Shown in pieces: positions 20,846-33,234 of a stretch of 64,000 nucleotides of DNA. Numbering within the stretch: the stretch's first letter is position 1; the number at the start of each line of letters is the position of its first letter. Source of the stretch: Liriodendron chinense (lineage: Eukaryota > Streptophyta > Magnoliopsida > Magnoliales > Magnoliaceae); contig PVNU02000773.1 of assembly GCA_003013855.2 (NCBI GenBank), forward strand, positions 1,473,001 to 1,537,000. Direction: 5' to 3'. The position numbers and the translations under genes were made by a program. Below the pieces are notes generated by a model. That model saw only the letters and a list, made by a program, of their open reading frames with translations, had not been told where the DNA came from and made no database searches.

Positions 20846-20959
20846 TAATCTGCTCCCAACCCAATCCAATATAGATCGCATACAACCGACTCATTACAAA
20901 ATCCATTTGCCAGAAGAAAACAGAGAAAAGAAAGAAATCCCTTCCCCCGCGCGCGTCAG

Positions 20960-21160
20960 ATGTTGCAGCTTCTCTTCGCATTCGCCTTCTCGGCGGCTCC
21001 TCTGACTCTCTACATTCCGCCCGTACGAAGCCTAAATCTCTTCGTGGAGACAGTAGAAACCCTACTGAAGGAGACGGCCGTATATACGCTCAGGGCGTAT
21101 CCCCGTATCCGACACGCATGTACGCGGATCTTGGCTTTCATTCTACGTATCCACATGTAG
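20960..21160 (+). CDS. Small conserved-type plant protein, 66 residues, function unknown
   Basis: A single open frame from ATG at 20960 to TAG at 21158-21160. The protein opens MLQLLFAFAFSAAPLTLYIP, a hydrophobic stretch of about 19 residues that could be a membrane anchor or signal. A region like NLFVETVETLLKETAVYTLR comes next, and the tail is basic and hydrophobic. I recall short plant proteins of unknown role with this layout (MLQL..FAFSAAPLTLY, RSLNLFVET), so I favour a real gene, but I cannot name it and no search was made. The upstream 110 bases are purine- and C-rich and could be a 5' leader. No intron is needed. The coding sequence has higher GC (CGTATCC, GCCGTA) than the AT-rich DNA after it. 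A fold-back MITE ends 114 bases before the start. Confidence 0.7.
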   Translation: MLQLLFAFAFSAAPLTLYIPPVRSLNLFVETVETLLKETAVYTLRAYPRIRHACTRILAFILRIHM

Positions 21161-22324
21161 ATCTACTGAATGGGGTTCCTTTGTTTTTTTCTTCTTCTTC
21201 TTTTTTCGTTCTTTTTTAATTTGTAGAGATATGGTTCCTTGTTTTTTAGTTCGGATTTTGTTACTGTGAGTTGTATTTTTATACGGTTAATGTACATGTA
21301 CAGATATTTTTCTTCGTAATAATAAGAATCATAATGCGGTTTGGGTTTTTTTTTTTAATATTAAATAAATTTAGGGTTTTAATTTTAATGTCCTAATTAT
21401 CTTGAAATATCAGAATATTGGGTGTTTGGTTGGAAAAAATTGTGATGATTTTTTTTTTTTTTCCTGGATTCTGGAGTGTCGTTTGCTCTAGATGGCGCTT
21501 TACTCTTGTATTAGTTTAGCTGCGTTTTAAAAATGGTGGTGACTCTTCAGATTGCTGAGATGAACGGCAATCCAGACTGTTCAGATTGCTGACCTGTGGA
21601 TGGATTGAGCATAACCTGAAACTACACTGCGAAGCCGTTCGAATTTGGACGACTCATTGTTTTACTTTTAACCATCCATTTGGCAGGCATATATTGGATG
21701 GTTAGGATTTCATTATCAGTGTGATTTTAGTGATATGGTCCGTCCACAATGCTTCTCATAATTTGAATGGTCTGGATAGCTGTACACTGTGCCACATGTG
21801 AAGAGGATGAGTCAACACCATTGTTTAACACCCTTGAGAGCTACCTGGCTCGCACACTTTCGCTAATCGAGAGCCACTTGTGTGGACTTTTTGTTAGATC
21901 CACCCCATTCATCAGGAACGCTGCCCCATGTTCACCTGAAACCCAAAATTTCATGTTGATCTAAAATTCAGGTTGGCCACACACCGTAGGAATCAGTTGG
22001 GTAGGGAATGCAGGCCGTCAGTTTTGTGTAAGGCCCACTGTGGTATTTACATGACTTCCAATTCATTCATCTGGCATGCCTCATCAGGCGTTTGGAAATA
22101 AAGGGAAGGATTAGATTAATGAGGTATCAGATCATTAAGTCCCAAGAGTTGATTACGTGGGTTTGAGGTATTATCCAATGCCAACCTGACGTTATTAAAA
22201 AAACAGTAGATAATGTGGGATTTTTGGTGGATTTTTAGATCCACTGCATCTGTGGACCCCACATTGATGCATGTGTTTTATCATCCTGTCCGTTCATTAG
22301 TGCCCCCTTAACACATGACATTCA
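21161..22324. other. 3' flank of the small gene and intergenic DNA
   Basis: T-rich stretches at 21180-21240, 21345-21365 and 21450-21462 may include the 3' leader of the small gene. Further on there are fold-back-type words (GGCCCACTGTGGTATTTAC) without resolvable ends. No credible open frame. Confidence 0.4.
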
Positions 22325-22605
22325 AGTTACATATGCATATCAGTGACCGACATACGAGTTACATATGCATACCAGTCATCAACATCAGTTGTGAATCTAG
22401 TCTGTTTGATTATAATTATGTGGTCTGCCAAACACAAGTTTCTCCTCACACATTGCTTTTCTATGGAAGAATTTGATTCCAAACATAGGATTGAATGATT
22501 AAAACACCATAGTATTTCGAAGCATACAATCATTCCTTAATAATGGCATTAATTCCATCTAATGCAGATCTATGCCATTTAATCTTGTGAACTAAACAGG
22601 CCTTA
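22325..22605. repeat. Unclassified repeat, related to 17161-17412
   Basis: Contains a local direct duplication at its start (GTTACATATGCATA at 22328 and again at 22359) and then follows the block at 17161-17412 to its end, GTGAACTAAACAGGCC. Same orientation as the other copy. Confidence 0.5.
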
Positions 22606-23564
22606 CATATCTCCTCACCGTTTTTGTGTTTAGTTTGCTGGTGGTAAAATTATAATGATGGCAGTTCTTTTCAATTAATTGAATAATTGGCAAAACAATC
22701 AGGAATTTTGAGGATTTTTTTTTTCCAATTTTATATTGGGTGGCCCACTTGAGGTATCAAGGCAAACAATGGGCGATACACCAATGGATGGATGGATTTC
22801 ATGCATGTTAAATTCGATTCCACAACGTTAGAAAAAGTGACCTGGATGGGTACCTAGGTGAAACATGCAAGAGCTCAACCATGTTACTGGAAAACTTTGA
22901 TATTGTGGCAGAGGATGATGGCTGATGTGCATGGACTGAGAAATTTGTACAAGTGGCATGCAAGTAATTAAAATTAATATATCTAAATCATGGCCCTTAA
23001 TTTAGGTAAATCATAACTTAAAATTGAGTTATTGCCATACAGTTATTTATCTTTTGGGCCATAGATGGATTAGTACCTACTTTAAACTTATTCCAAATAA
23101 GTACCTAAAGTTTGTAATATACGGACATCTTATTACTTTGTTGACAATGGCTGACGGAGGAGTAACGTAAACATCTATTTTGTCACAAAAATACGCATTT
23201 AGCTCTACTTATGTACAATAACGATGATGCTTGCTGTACAGATAGCTCATCCAAAGGACGCTATTGTCTAGTGTTGGCAAGGGCGGAAACCCTTTTGGAC
23301 GGTAATAAGGGCCCCACCATGATATATGTGTTTCATCCATCCGTCCATCTATTTTGCTAGATCATTTTCGGGCCAAGGCTCGAAAATCAGTCGGATCCGA
23401 ATCTCAAGTGGAACACACCACATGGAACGGTGGGGTTAAGTTGCTGCCCTTTTTGGCAGCTATATGATGGCCACTCGTGGGCCTCACCATGATGTATATG
23501 TTAGATCCACGCAGTTCATCTGTTTCTCTAGTTTATTTTAGGTTGTGGGTCTGAAAATGAAGAA

Positions 23565-24013
23565 GATGGGGCCCAAAGTGATTTTTTTTTTTATAAATCC
23601 ACCCCGTCCATTCGTTTTGGGAGCTCATTTTAGGACATCAGAACAAAAATGAACCGGATCCAAGACTCAAGTGGGCCTCACTAAAGGAAAAGGTGGGTAG
23701 GTAAATTACTATCGTTGAAACCTCCCTGGGGTCCACAGTGATGTTTATATAACATCCATACCGTTCATAACGTCACTACTATTGGGATGAACTGGAAACA
23801 CAAATATTATCCTGATTCGAAACTCCTGTGGCTCCACAAATATTTCAACTGTGGACGTTCAATCCTCACATTTTCGGCCCATTCGAGTCTTGGATCCGGT
23901 TCATTTTTGTTCTCATGTCCTAAAATGAGCTCCCAAAACGGATGGACGGGGTGGATTTATAAAAAAAAAAAAATCAATTTGGGCCCCACCTTGGCTCCTA
24001 GCATAGGAACTTC
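23565..24013. mobile_element. Fold-back MITE
   Basis: Long inverted arms: the left (23569-23690) contains GGGGCCCAAAGTGATTTTTT, ATAAATCCACCCCGTCCATT and TTTTGGGAGCTCATTTTAGG. The right (23875-23995) contains the reverse complements, including CCTAAAATGAGCTCCCAAAA and ATGGACGGGGTGGATTTAT. The loop has AACATCCATACCGTTCATAA and other family phrases. Ends are not exact. Confidence 0.65.
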
Positions 24014-24039
24014 TTGCGTAGGAAATCCGAGCCCAAGAG

Positions 24040-24545
24040 GGGGGAGAGGGGGTGCGGTTTGGGTGGATCCCCAACTGTGGGGCTATTGTGATGTATGTAC
24101 CTTACATCTACACCGTCATGCATTTTGAAAGCTCATTTTAAAGCATTATCCAAAAAATAAAGCAGATCCAAATCTTACGTGGACCATACCACATGAAATA
24201 ATAGTGATTGAATCCACACCATTAAAAACTTCATGGGGGGCCACTGGAATGTTTATTTTCCATCCAACCTGTTTAAAAGGTCACAAAGACCTGGATGAAG
24301 ATACCAAATAAATATCAGCTTGACCCAAAACTTTTGTGACCCACGAGAAGCTTCTAACGGTTGAGTACCATTGTTTACTGTATTATGGTCCACCTGAGAT
24401 TTGGATCTACTTCATTTTTTTGAATCATACTCTAAAATGAGTTTTCAAAATGAATGGACGGCGTGGATGTAATACACACACATCATACAGTGGACAGCAC
24501 GGCAAGGGATCCACCAACCTCGGTGGATTCGGGGATCCAGCGAAG
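24040..24545. mobile_element. Fold-back MITE, ends approximate
   Basis: The left end GTGGATCCCCAACTGTGGGGC and the right end GGGATCCACCAACCTCGGTGG lie either side of the typical interior (CATTTTGAAAGCTCATTTTA at 24121 and TAAAATGAGTTTTCAAAATG at 24432 are mutual inverted repeats). The right end closely resembles that of the element at 59567-60093. A further one-armed copy continues at about 24590-24870. Confidence 0.55.
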
Positions 24546-25220
24546 CCACGCTCGGGGAGAGGGATTAGGCGAGTTGTATTTTAGTGGCTGTAAAGCTGTG
24601 GGGCCCACCTTGCTGATCTGTTGTATATCTACACCGTCTATCCATTTTTCTATATTAAACTTAGGGGATGAGCCTAAAAATGAAGCAGATCTAAATCACC
24701 AGTGGACCACGGTATACAAAATAGTAGAGATTGGCTCAATGAATGTTTAAATAATGCACATTTGAGATCTTACTGTTCATGCAGTGTGGCCCACTTGATT
24801 AAGTTTTTTCCATTTATTAGAATCTTTTGATGAACAGAAATGGATAGACGGAGTGGATTTGTCTAGGTCATCTCAGTGAGCCTCACATAGCTTTCGATGA
24901 CAGGCTGAGATTACACACATGTAACCATCTGTTTGCAACTAAAAAGAGGGATAATATTGTCTTTTTAGAAATACCATATGGCTTTGTATCATATACGTAG
25001 GGAAGATAGACGGTGGGTACCAATATGACTAACGTTTGCAATCCTTAGGTATTGATTTTGAATAAGTTTAAAAGTAGGTACTAATCCATATATAACTCAA
25101 TAGATAGGTACCTGTACAGCAATAACTCTTTAAAATTCCACATGAATTCTTTAATGGCTGAACCATGGACATTTAATTTATGGTCCAATTCAACAAGTAA
25201 ATGTCCACCACCCAAAGGCT

Positions 25221-27182
25221 AAGGTCATTTTGCAAAATCTGTTTTGGAAGGTCTAACTTAAATCAATATATGCCTAGTTTACAATTTTTTTAGAGCCTGT
25301 GTACTAACAATAACACTCTGCCAGAGTATCAACTCACTTGCCTGTCTCTTCAAAATGATTCATCACATTCCAATTAATAAAAGATCAAAAGAAAAAAAAA
25401 ATCTGAGTGCATGCAACTCAACCATCGAATAGTATTTAGTCATTTACTTTCGGGTTTCCTACTATCCATCCTGACCTATATTGACATTGGACACCCTGTG
25501 ATTATGGCCTATGTCATGTCTGATGTTCAAAGCTCTTGATTTGGCAATAAACTTTGAAAATTTTCATGATTGGGAGATTTTAATATTTATATCATTGTCC
25601 CAAATAACAATAGTTTAGGAGACATTCAAATCCGAAGGAAAAGAGTTAAATGATCATAGGGTTCGAGTATTTCAATTTGAATTTTTTTTTTGTTCCTTGA
25701 CTTCACAGCATATCCTGCGTTGTATGCGAGGATTATTCACGTGCAACTCGTTGCAGGTCCAACTGGTTGCTTTGTATGACATCTCATCATTCACCACAGT
25801 ACACCGCAATGAAAATGGGATGCCCTTAAAATCAGGTTCATCTAACCATCAGATGAGACTGGTATGAATGTGGAGGTTTTTGTGTGATGGTTTAATATTT
25901 TCTATGGTATGGCCCACCTGACGTTTGGATCAGCCTGAATTTTGTAGGCATCCGATTTTCTTGATGGGACTAGATGAGTTGAATACGCACACACCATGGT
26001 GGTCTCACACCTAGTTGTGTTTGGTTTTTGAGCCATATCATCTTAAGAGTGAGATCCACCTTTGAATAGCCTTGAACTTCTATACGATGGTCCCTTTATC
26101 TTAAAGTAATGAGGACCAAGATTGTCTACAACTAAGACCCTCAATGGGCTGGACTTGGGGTTAGCTTCGGCCCAGATTTTGAGTTGTAAATAATAGTAAA
26201 TAGCCTGCCTAAAAGATAATAAAGAAAAAAAAAACTCATATGATTTACATTAATGAGAACAATGTAAAATTGCACTTAAAACCTATAAGTATACACATTG
26301 TGGGCCATCTGAGTTTTGGGTCAAATCAATTTTTGTACCTTCTCTTCACTATTCATACCTTATGAATGGGTTTGATGAAATATAAACACCATAGTGGCCC
26401 CATATACAAACCCATGTCTGGCATCTCATTCTCATTATTATCTGTGGTATGGCCCACCAGGGTTGTGGATCTGACTGATTTTTTGGCTCCAGGTGCTAGA
26501 ATCAAGGACTATGCGTGAAAGTGGACGTTACATGTATAAAATGGTGGCCCAAAGAGCTTGGGTATTTTATTTTTACCCACTGGGTAAAATATGCATTGTA
26601 GACAATTCACATTCCATTAATAAAAATCATTTACTGTCATTTTTCATCCAAGTTTGGCCAACGTCAGTCATCATCCACGCGACACAGCCCAAAAGCCATA
26701 CAAAATGACGGTCCAAAAGCCAATCAGTGTCCATCAAATGGACAGGTAAATGTAATATGACCAACGGCCTGGATTCTGCGGGCTAAATTAGATGGCTAGA
26801 ATTTCTTTTTCATTGAAGTGAATTTGGGGCTATAGTTGAACCAGAATTTTGCCTAATGTATTGAAAGGCGTCGTCCACACTCCAGTCAACTCATCAAGCA
26901 GGCAATGCTGCTGGAATCAATGGACAGCGGATGATTTGACTCAACATACAGGCTTGGCCCACGCAGTAAACAGGTCAACCTAGTCTTAGAGAAAAGTGAT
27001 CTTGACGGTGTGGCTTATAGTTTTGATTTTTTAAATACATGGGACGTTGGTGGGAACTGGGATGAAATCAAAGTACCACTAGTTGTGATACAATTGCATG
27101 CAGGCAATCAATTCACTTTTCACATTTTTATACTAGCCAAAGGGTTTAAAAGATAAGAGAGAATTGATTACATGCGAGATGC
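25221..27182. other. Intergenic, scattered fold-back-type phrases
   Basis: Words such as GTATGGCCCACCTGACGTTTGG (25911) and TATGGCCCACCAGGGTTGTG (26450) tie this stretch to the fold-back family, but no complete element was delimited. No open frame with protein-like features. Confidence 0.4.
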
Positions 27183-27674
27183 TGTTGCGGTTACGGTGAA
27201 AAACACAAACAAAGTGATCACAATGGCAACAAGCTACTTAAAACACGAGATAATTTGAATTTTTCGTGTGGAAAAATGCTTTCAGAAAAAAAAAATCATG
27301 GCACAAAATAAATCACTATAGAAATGAAGTTATAAAAGATGAAGAACAATTTATTGGATGCAAGCCCCACAAAAGAAAACCCTAGCTTTTCTCTATTCCT
27401 AGAACTCTCTCAACCCTCTCATGCATCTATCATGTACCATAATCTTGCATTACACCCTATTATATAGCGATAAACCAGAATTAGAAACAAATCGTGTAAA
27501 ATTGAACTAAGCGGTGCACCGACCATCAGTCGATTGACTCGAACATTTGAGCAACCGAACATGGTCTGTTATGTCCAAAGAGTAACTGTCTCATCTAAGT
27601 ATTTTCAAGTGATCGAACCGATACTCGTCAGTTAACCGAAGACCCCCAATTTCAAATTGAAGACATCTCCAACA
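27183..27674 (-). repeat. Possible solo LTR, related to the Copia LTR at 12667
   Basis: The block begins TGTTGCGG and ends ATCTCCAACA, giving TGTTG...CAACA borders. It shares with the LTR at 12667-13223 the string GATAATTTGAATTTTTCGTG (there GACAATTTGATTTTACGTG), an A-rich stretch after CAGAAAAAAAA, AAACCCTAGC and a CTCTC-rich piece. No internal Copia coding adjoins it. A five-base target duplication was not evident, so the borders are tentative. Confidence 0.5.
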
Positions 27675-28583
27675 CATACATGTTGGTTCATGGAAAGGAG
27701 TTGGGAAGATAAATATACTATTAAGTTGTCCGGTAGTCCCATTTTAGAAGTATTTGTAGGTAAATGAATTCCTCATCACTACCTTTTGTGTTTGGTGTCA
27801 ATGCACGTGGAGGTAAGGTAATTGGAAGTATTTCAAATTAACACTTTTGATGAGTTTTGAAATCTCATATTGTTTAATCTAATGAAATTGTAATTGGAGT
27901 TAAATGCATTTTTTCACGCCTTCTAAAGGTAGGAGAGTTATACATTTAACAGAAGTGTCACTAGGCTACCGTCTATTATACACATCGCATGCTGCTGCAA
28001 CATTAAAATCAAATTAGTAGAATAATTTAAACTGTCCAAATATTGGCTATCTAAATGGATAATTAAATACGTTGGTTAGTCATTTATTTGTGATCCTTAT
28101 CTTTGTGGCCCACTCAAGGCTTGGAATTCAAGTTTAGTTAAAGTATATATTTTAATGGGTTTATTACAACCATCTAGTCAAATATTATATCTGTACACTA
28201 ATTTAAAATATTAGATCGGGTTTTCTTAATCAAATTCGGAGTACTATAAATATATTAAAGAATGTCAATGGAACCCAATTACTAGCATGCAAACATAACT
28301 TTTGGACTAAGGTGTAACATTTCAATTAAAAGGGTTCGGAATTACAATTAGAAGCAAGTAAAGGAGAATGGTGACCGTTCATGTCCAAAGCAAAAGACCC
28401 AAATGATCAGAGGCTTGAAATAATTCAATTGAGAGATTTTATTTATCGTCCATCCACCATGAAAAAAAAGTTAGATACATCAAACAAACGGACGGCTCGA
28501 ATCATTGAAACATGGTCCAGATTCAAAAGGTTAAAGTACGGACGTATCTTATTGCAATGCACCGGGTTGTATAATTGCAAAGG
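27675..28583. other. Intergenic, no gene seen
   Basis: AT-rich DNA between the LTR-like block and the fold-back element upstream of the helicase gene. No recognisable repeats or frames. Confidence 0.4.
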
Positions 28584-29089
28584 GAGCGGATTAGCTGTTA
28601 CCCGGGTAACACTTCAGTGGGTGTTACCCTTACCGTCTGGAACCCATTGTGATGAACTTTTTGGTATATCCACGCCGTCCCTCCGTTTTTTCAGATCATT
28701 TCATAACGTAAATAATAAAACAGAGCATATCCAAATCTCAGGTGGGCCACATCACCGTAAAAAGTGGTGAATGATTATTAAAAACTTTTTGTAGGCTACA
28801 AAAGTTTTGGATCAATATGATCTTTATATTTTCCCTTCATCGATATATTTTTAACCTTATCAACGGTTGGATGGAAAATAAACATTACAGATCTTCTTAC
28901 GGTTGGCCCTAGGAAGGTTTTAATGGCAAGCATTCCCACTCTTTCCTGTGGTGTGGTCCACCTGTTATTTGGATATGCTTAAATGTTTGGAAAAAGTCAT
29001 AAAATGGTCTTAAAAAACGGATGGACGGCATGAATACATAACACATCATCAAGGTGAGCCCCACGGTAAGGGTAACAGCTAATCCGCTC
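28584..29089. mobile_element. Fold-back MITE in the helicase upstream region
   Basis: The left end GAGCGGATTAGCTGTTACCC and the right end GGGTAACAGCTAATCCGCTC are exact 20-base inverted repeats. The interior carries CTCAGGTGGGCCACATCACC and CACTCTTTCCTGTGGTGTGG. The element ends 145 bases before the helicase ATG at 29235, so it probably lies in or next to the promoter. The right flank is an A-rich run and no target duplication is visible. Confidence 0.85.
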
Positions 29090-29234
29090 AAAAAAAAAAA
29101 AAACAAAAACAAAAACAAAAACAAAACCCATTGCAAACATTAAAACCCCAGCCCTGCTTGGGCCGCTCTTTCATTTTTATTTATTGTTAAAATTTGTAAA
29201 AGCTTAAAGGCTATAGAGAAGGTGTGCTGCTGCC

Positions 29235-29402
29235 ATGGATGGAGGGAAGAAAAGCAACAAGAGCTCCTCATCGTCTCCAGTTTCTCTCCAGCAGTTTCTT
29301 TCCATCATGACTCCTCTCATCGACATGGAAAAGGTCTCTCTTTCCTCATCTGCGTTTGGATGCATTAGAGAATTCAATCGACAGGAAACGAGAAAAAACC
29401 AA

Positions 29403-29460
<58 letters not shown>

Positions 29461-32400
29461 TTGTTTCTTTCAATCAATGATATGGCAGTTTTGGAGCCCA
29501 GAACCTCAATTTGAATGCTGGGAGAGAAATTACAATCAAAACTCCAGAGGCACATCTCCATTTCTTCTGCTCCACTTGAATTCTATGGGCCACATGCTTC
29601 TCAATCTCTTCACACTCATGAATTATCGACCCAAGATATTGAAAGTGGTCATTTTGGAAGCTTCTTGATCGGCAATCTTAATTAATTCCTCGTTCCCACT
29701 CCTATTGCTGCTAAAATTGCACTCAATATGCTCTGTTTTAGTCCAATTAATTTCTCATGATCATTCATAGTATAAAGATTCATTATTTTTGTCGGACTAT
29801 AGAAGATCATAAATGCATTGTTTGCTAACAAATATGCATTATAAGCTTTCCATCATACATGTTCTCCTTCCTGTCATAGTACTGTTCATAAGCTATTATT
29901 TGGCGGAAGTGTGCATCGACATGATTTATGTAGATGTGGGAAGTTTATGAAGTGTGCTATTATAGTTTTCGGCTGCGTTTCTTTGATAATTTTAGAACCA
30001 AGATAATATTTTCATTGCATTTACTCAATATAGGCTGCTTCCAATCCTGATGCATCATAGGAATATGGACACAAACTGTGTATGCTTGGTAACCAATCAA
30101 TTACAACTCATTATTCTGCTGAGAATCTCTGACCTGATGCTATCCATAGCGCCCAAATGATTATTTAAGGATCTTGACATGAAGAGGGAAAAAACATGCT
30201 TCTCAGTTACAATACTCTAGATTCGATGAGATCCTTGTCTAAATGTTAGCCTATTCTTCAAATGTAAAGTTACTACTATTTTTCATGAGTGCATCTTGAG
30301 TTTATTTTCCAGGTGTTCTGATATCTTATTTACTTGCATTTTTCAACTGATCAGGAAGCTGAAATATCAGCATCCATAAGTTCAGGCTCGTCAAGGAACT
30401 TGGATACAGCTCAGAAGAGAGGCTCCACGATTCTTAATCTGAAATGCACAAATGCTGAGGTTCTCGATGTGGATTTAGTTCATTTCTATGATTAGAGTGT
30501 TTTTGCTTTTAAGTTGAATTTCTTGCATTTTATATTGCTAATTTAGCTTTGAATTTAGACAGGGCTGATGGGGAAAGCTCTTCTTGAGTTTCAATCTACT
30601 AAGGGAGATGTTCTTCCTGCTCACAAGGTGAATATACTGACCAGTAAATAGGTATATTGTGGCTTTATCATATAAATATGTTCTTATTGTTTTCTATATT
30701 CTAATATCTATAGGTTGATGATTTTGATGAGTTATATCAAATGCTTGAACTGCATTTATTCACTCACTTTAAAGATTGATACGCATGGATATTTTAATCG
30801 ATAAAAATTTGTTGTAGCTAGAAGTCATCTTAGAGTTCCACTCAAAAGATATACATGTTCCACATCAGTGTTTTTTTATCGTTAATTTGGCTCACGTCAG
30901 ACAAGGAATGCTGCATGTATAAAGAATTTCAGACCCTATATTTCATTGAATTATTGGCTCCAGTCCTGTATGGTAAATATGGAAGGAGCGGAATGGCAAA
31001 CTCTTTATTGTAATCACGAGAACCTTAGACATTGATTAGGGGCATTGCTGGCAAGGTCTCTGAAGAAAGGCTGACTATTTTGGCATGCCTTGAAGAGAGT
31101 TCTGTACCACAGCAGCTGAGCTACTGTAGCTTCGCTAGCAATGGGAGATAAATTATGAAAGGTTAGAAGGGGCAGCATATGACTGGCTAAAACTGAATCG
31201 ATGGGAGTAGCATGGTAGCTGCAAGATTGGTAGGTTTGCTGGAGATTTCTATTGACGAGCCATGAAAGTGGGCTCAGCTTAGCAAATTTATATGAGTGAA
31301 GTGGATTTGCAGACCCTCTGTATGAGTAAAGGCTGTGCAGCTTCTCACAGAGGTTCTGGAAACAATGATTTGGATCATGGATGATTCTATGAATCCAATT
31401 AGTCAGCTTAGTTTGATCCACTGCGACCTTGGTGCCTGGTAGTTTGTCTCTCGGTACCAGGAATTGACCAAATTCCGCCATTGCCTCAGACGAGGAGTGA
31501 AAAAATTGGATGATCGGTTAGCAAATTATGGGGTTGCACCTTATCCCAACTAATGGGGTCGGCAAATTATGGGGTTGAATGTTAACATGTAATAATGAGG
31601 CAAACCGTGCTGTTGTATACTGCGTAATCTGAGGGCCTGTTTGATTTTCCAATTTCTTATGAAATGCAAGGTAAACGAGTCATCATTATCATTTACAGGT
31701 GTTTGTTTAAACAGGAATTATGGCTCATAAGTTGAGAGTCAAATACATTTGTAAATGAAGGAGGTAAAGTAATCATTACATTTTGCCATTATGAAACCAC
31801 CATTTTCACAGTGATTTCAGGGCAAAACAAACAATGTAATAAAATCATCATTACTGTCAAATGTATGTGATGTGCTCACACAATTACAAGAGTAAATAAT
31901 CATGACCCATTTACAACCACTTATGGTTGGTAATTGGAAAACCAAACAGACCCCAAGGCAATTGCTGTATGGTACTTCTGAATCCAATGAAATTTACTTC
32001 AATGATGCCAAAAGAAAAAAAAAGTGAGGTGGAATTTCTTTTCATTTCTTTTTGGGATCTGTTATCTCTGTTCTTATATTCCTCATTCATTGATTCTATT
32101 AATTCGATTTTTATGAAGCTGTGAAGGCATAGCTATTGATGGGTCTTTTTTTCTTTTTTTTTTCCTGCTCTTATAGGCTGTGTTTTGATGCAATATTGAA
32201 TTGAATTGCAATAGGTAGTTTCATTAAGGTGGAAATGACCAAATTGTAGCTAACTTCTTTCATGTTCAGTCGAAGGGCCTGTTTGGATTGCTGGAAAACG
32301 GGATTCAATGGAGGAAATAAAACTGATTCCTCTGATGTGACAGTTCCCCATGTTTGCAAAAGAAAAAAGAACTGAGGAAATGTGTTTTCCTTTCTATAGT

Positions 32401-33194
32401 TTTCCTCAGAAAAAAGGCCATTTCCTTTTCCTCTCTAAAACTAAGAAATGAGTTTTCCGCCCTTTTTGAGAGACAACTCTCACACTTTGACCATTGACTA
32501 TTCCACATTTCCATTGAAATCATGTATGCTAAACCGAACAGGTTATTTGGGGATTCTTTTCCACAGTTTTCCTTTTCCATAGTTTTCCTCAGATGTGACA
32601 TTTTCCTTTCCTCATTTACTTTTTGGGTTCCATCAATCCAAACAGGCCCTCAGGCCTGAGGGAGTAGGCTATAAATTGCAGTTGCATTACTTTCTAGTTG
32701 CACCTTGAAGGAATGCAACTGCAATTTGAGGGCCAGTTGCCTAGTTCCTCATTATATATGCTAGAAAATGTCATTATTAATTCCATTGTTTCCTTGTGAA
32801 TTTATTGAATGTTTGCAATTCAAGTAATCGTGTCCATATAAACCCTTAATTTCTCCCGTTTTGAAGGCAGCTGAACTGTTAGGGTCTTGATTGCAGTTTG
32901 GACCTCACGATGTAGTTGTTCTAAAACCCAATAAGGCTGAGTTAGGATCCACTTCCCTTGGACAAGGTGTGGTTTATCGTCTAAAGGTACCCGTTCATTT
33001 CACGGAATGTTGAGTGATTGCATTCATCAAGTCTGTCATATTCTTCAGGAACAGTAGAATCTTGTATTCTTCCTCATCACAGCAATCTGCTAATAATGTT
33101 GAACAGGACTCTTCCATCACCGTTGCCTTTGATGATATTCCAGAGGATGGTTTGAACAACCCACTTCGTCTTGAAAAGGTTGCAAATGAGGTAT

Positions 33195-33234
<40 letters not shown>

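Larger units (their letters stand above)
22960..25220. repeat. Inverted arms enclosing nested fold-back repeats
   Basis: Sequence at about 23017-23120 (GAGTTATTGCCATACAG, GGATTAGTACCTACTTTAAA, ACCTAAAGTTTG) recurs inverted at about 25035-25140. The arms diverge by substitutions and small gaps. Between them lie 1.9 kb holding at least two fold-back blocks (23565-23985; 24040-24545). It may be one composite element or two opposed copies of a simple repeat. No target duplication was found. Confidence 0.5.

Noticed and set aside
27183..27674. A second full Copia element
   Set aside because: No gag or pol similarity on either side. Only an LTR-like block is present.
29204..29668. Frames rich in RERERE and SLSLSL
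   Set aside because: Artefacts of the CT microsatellite in intron 1.
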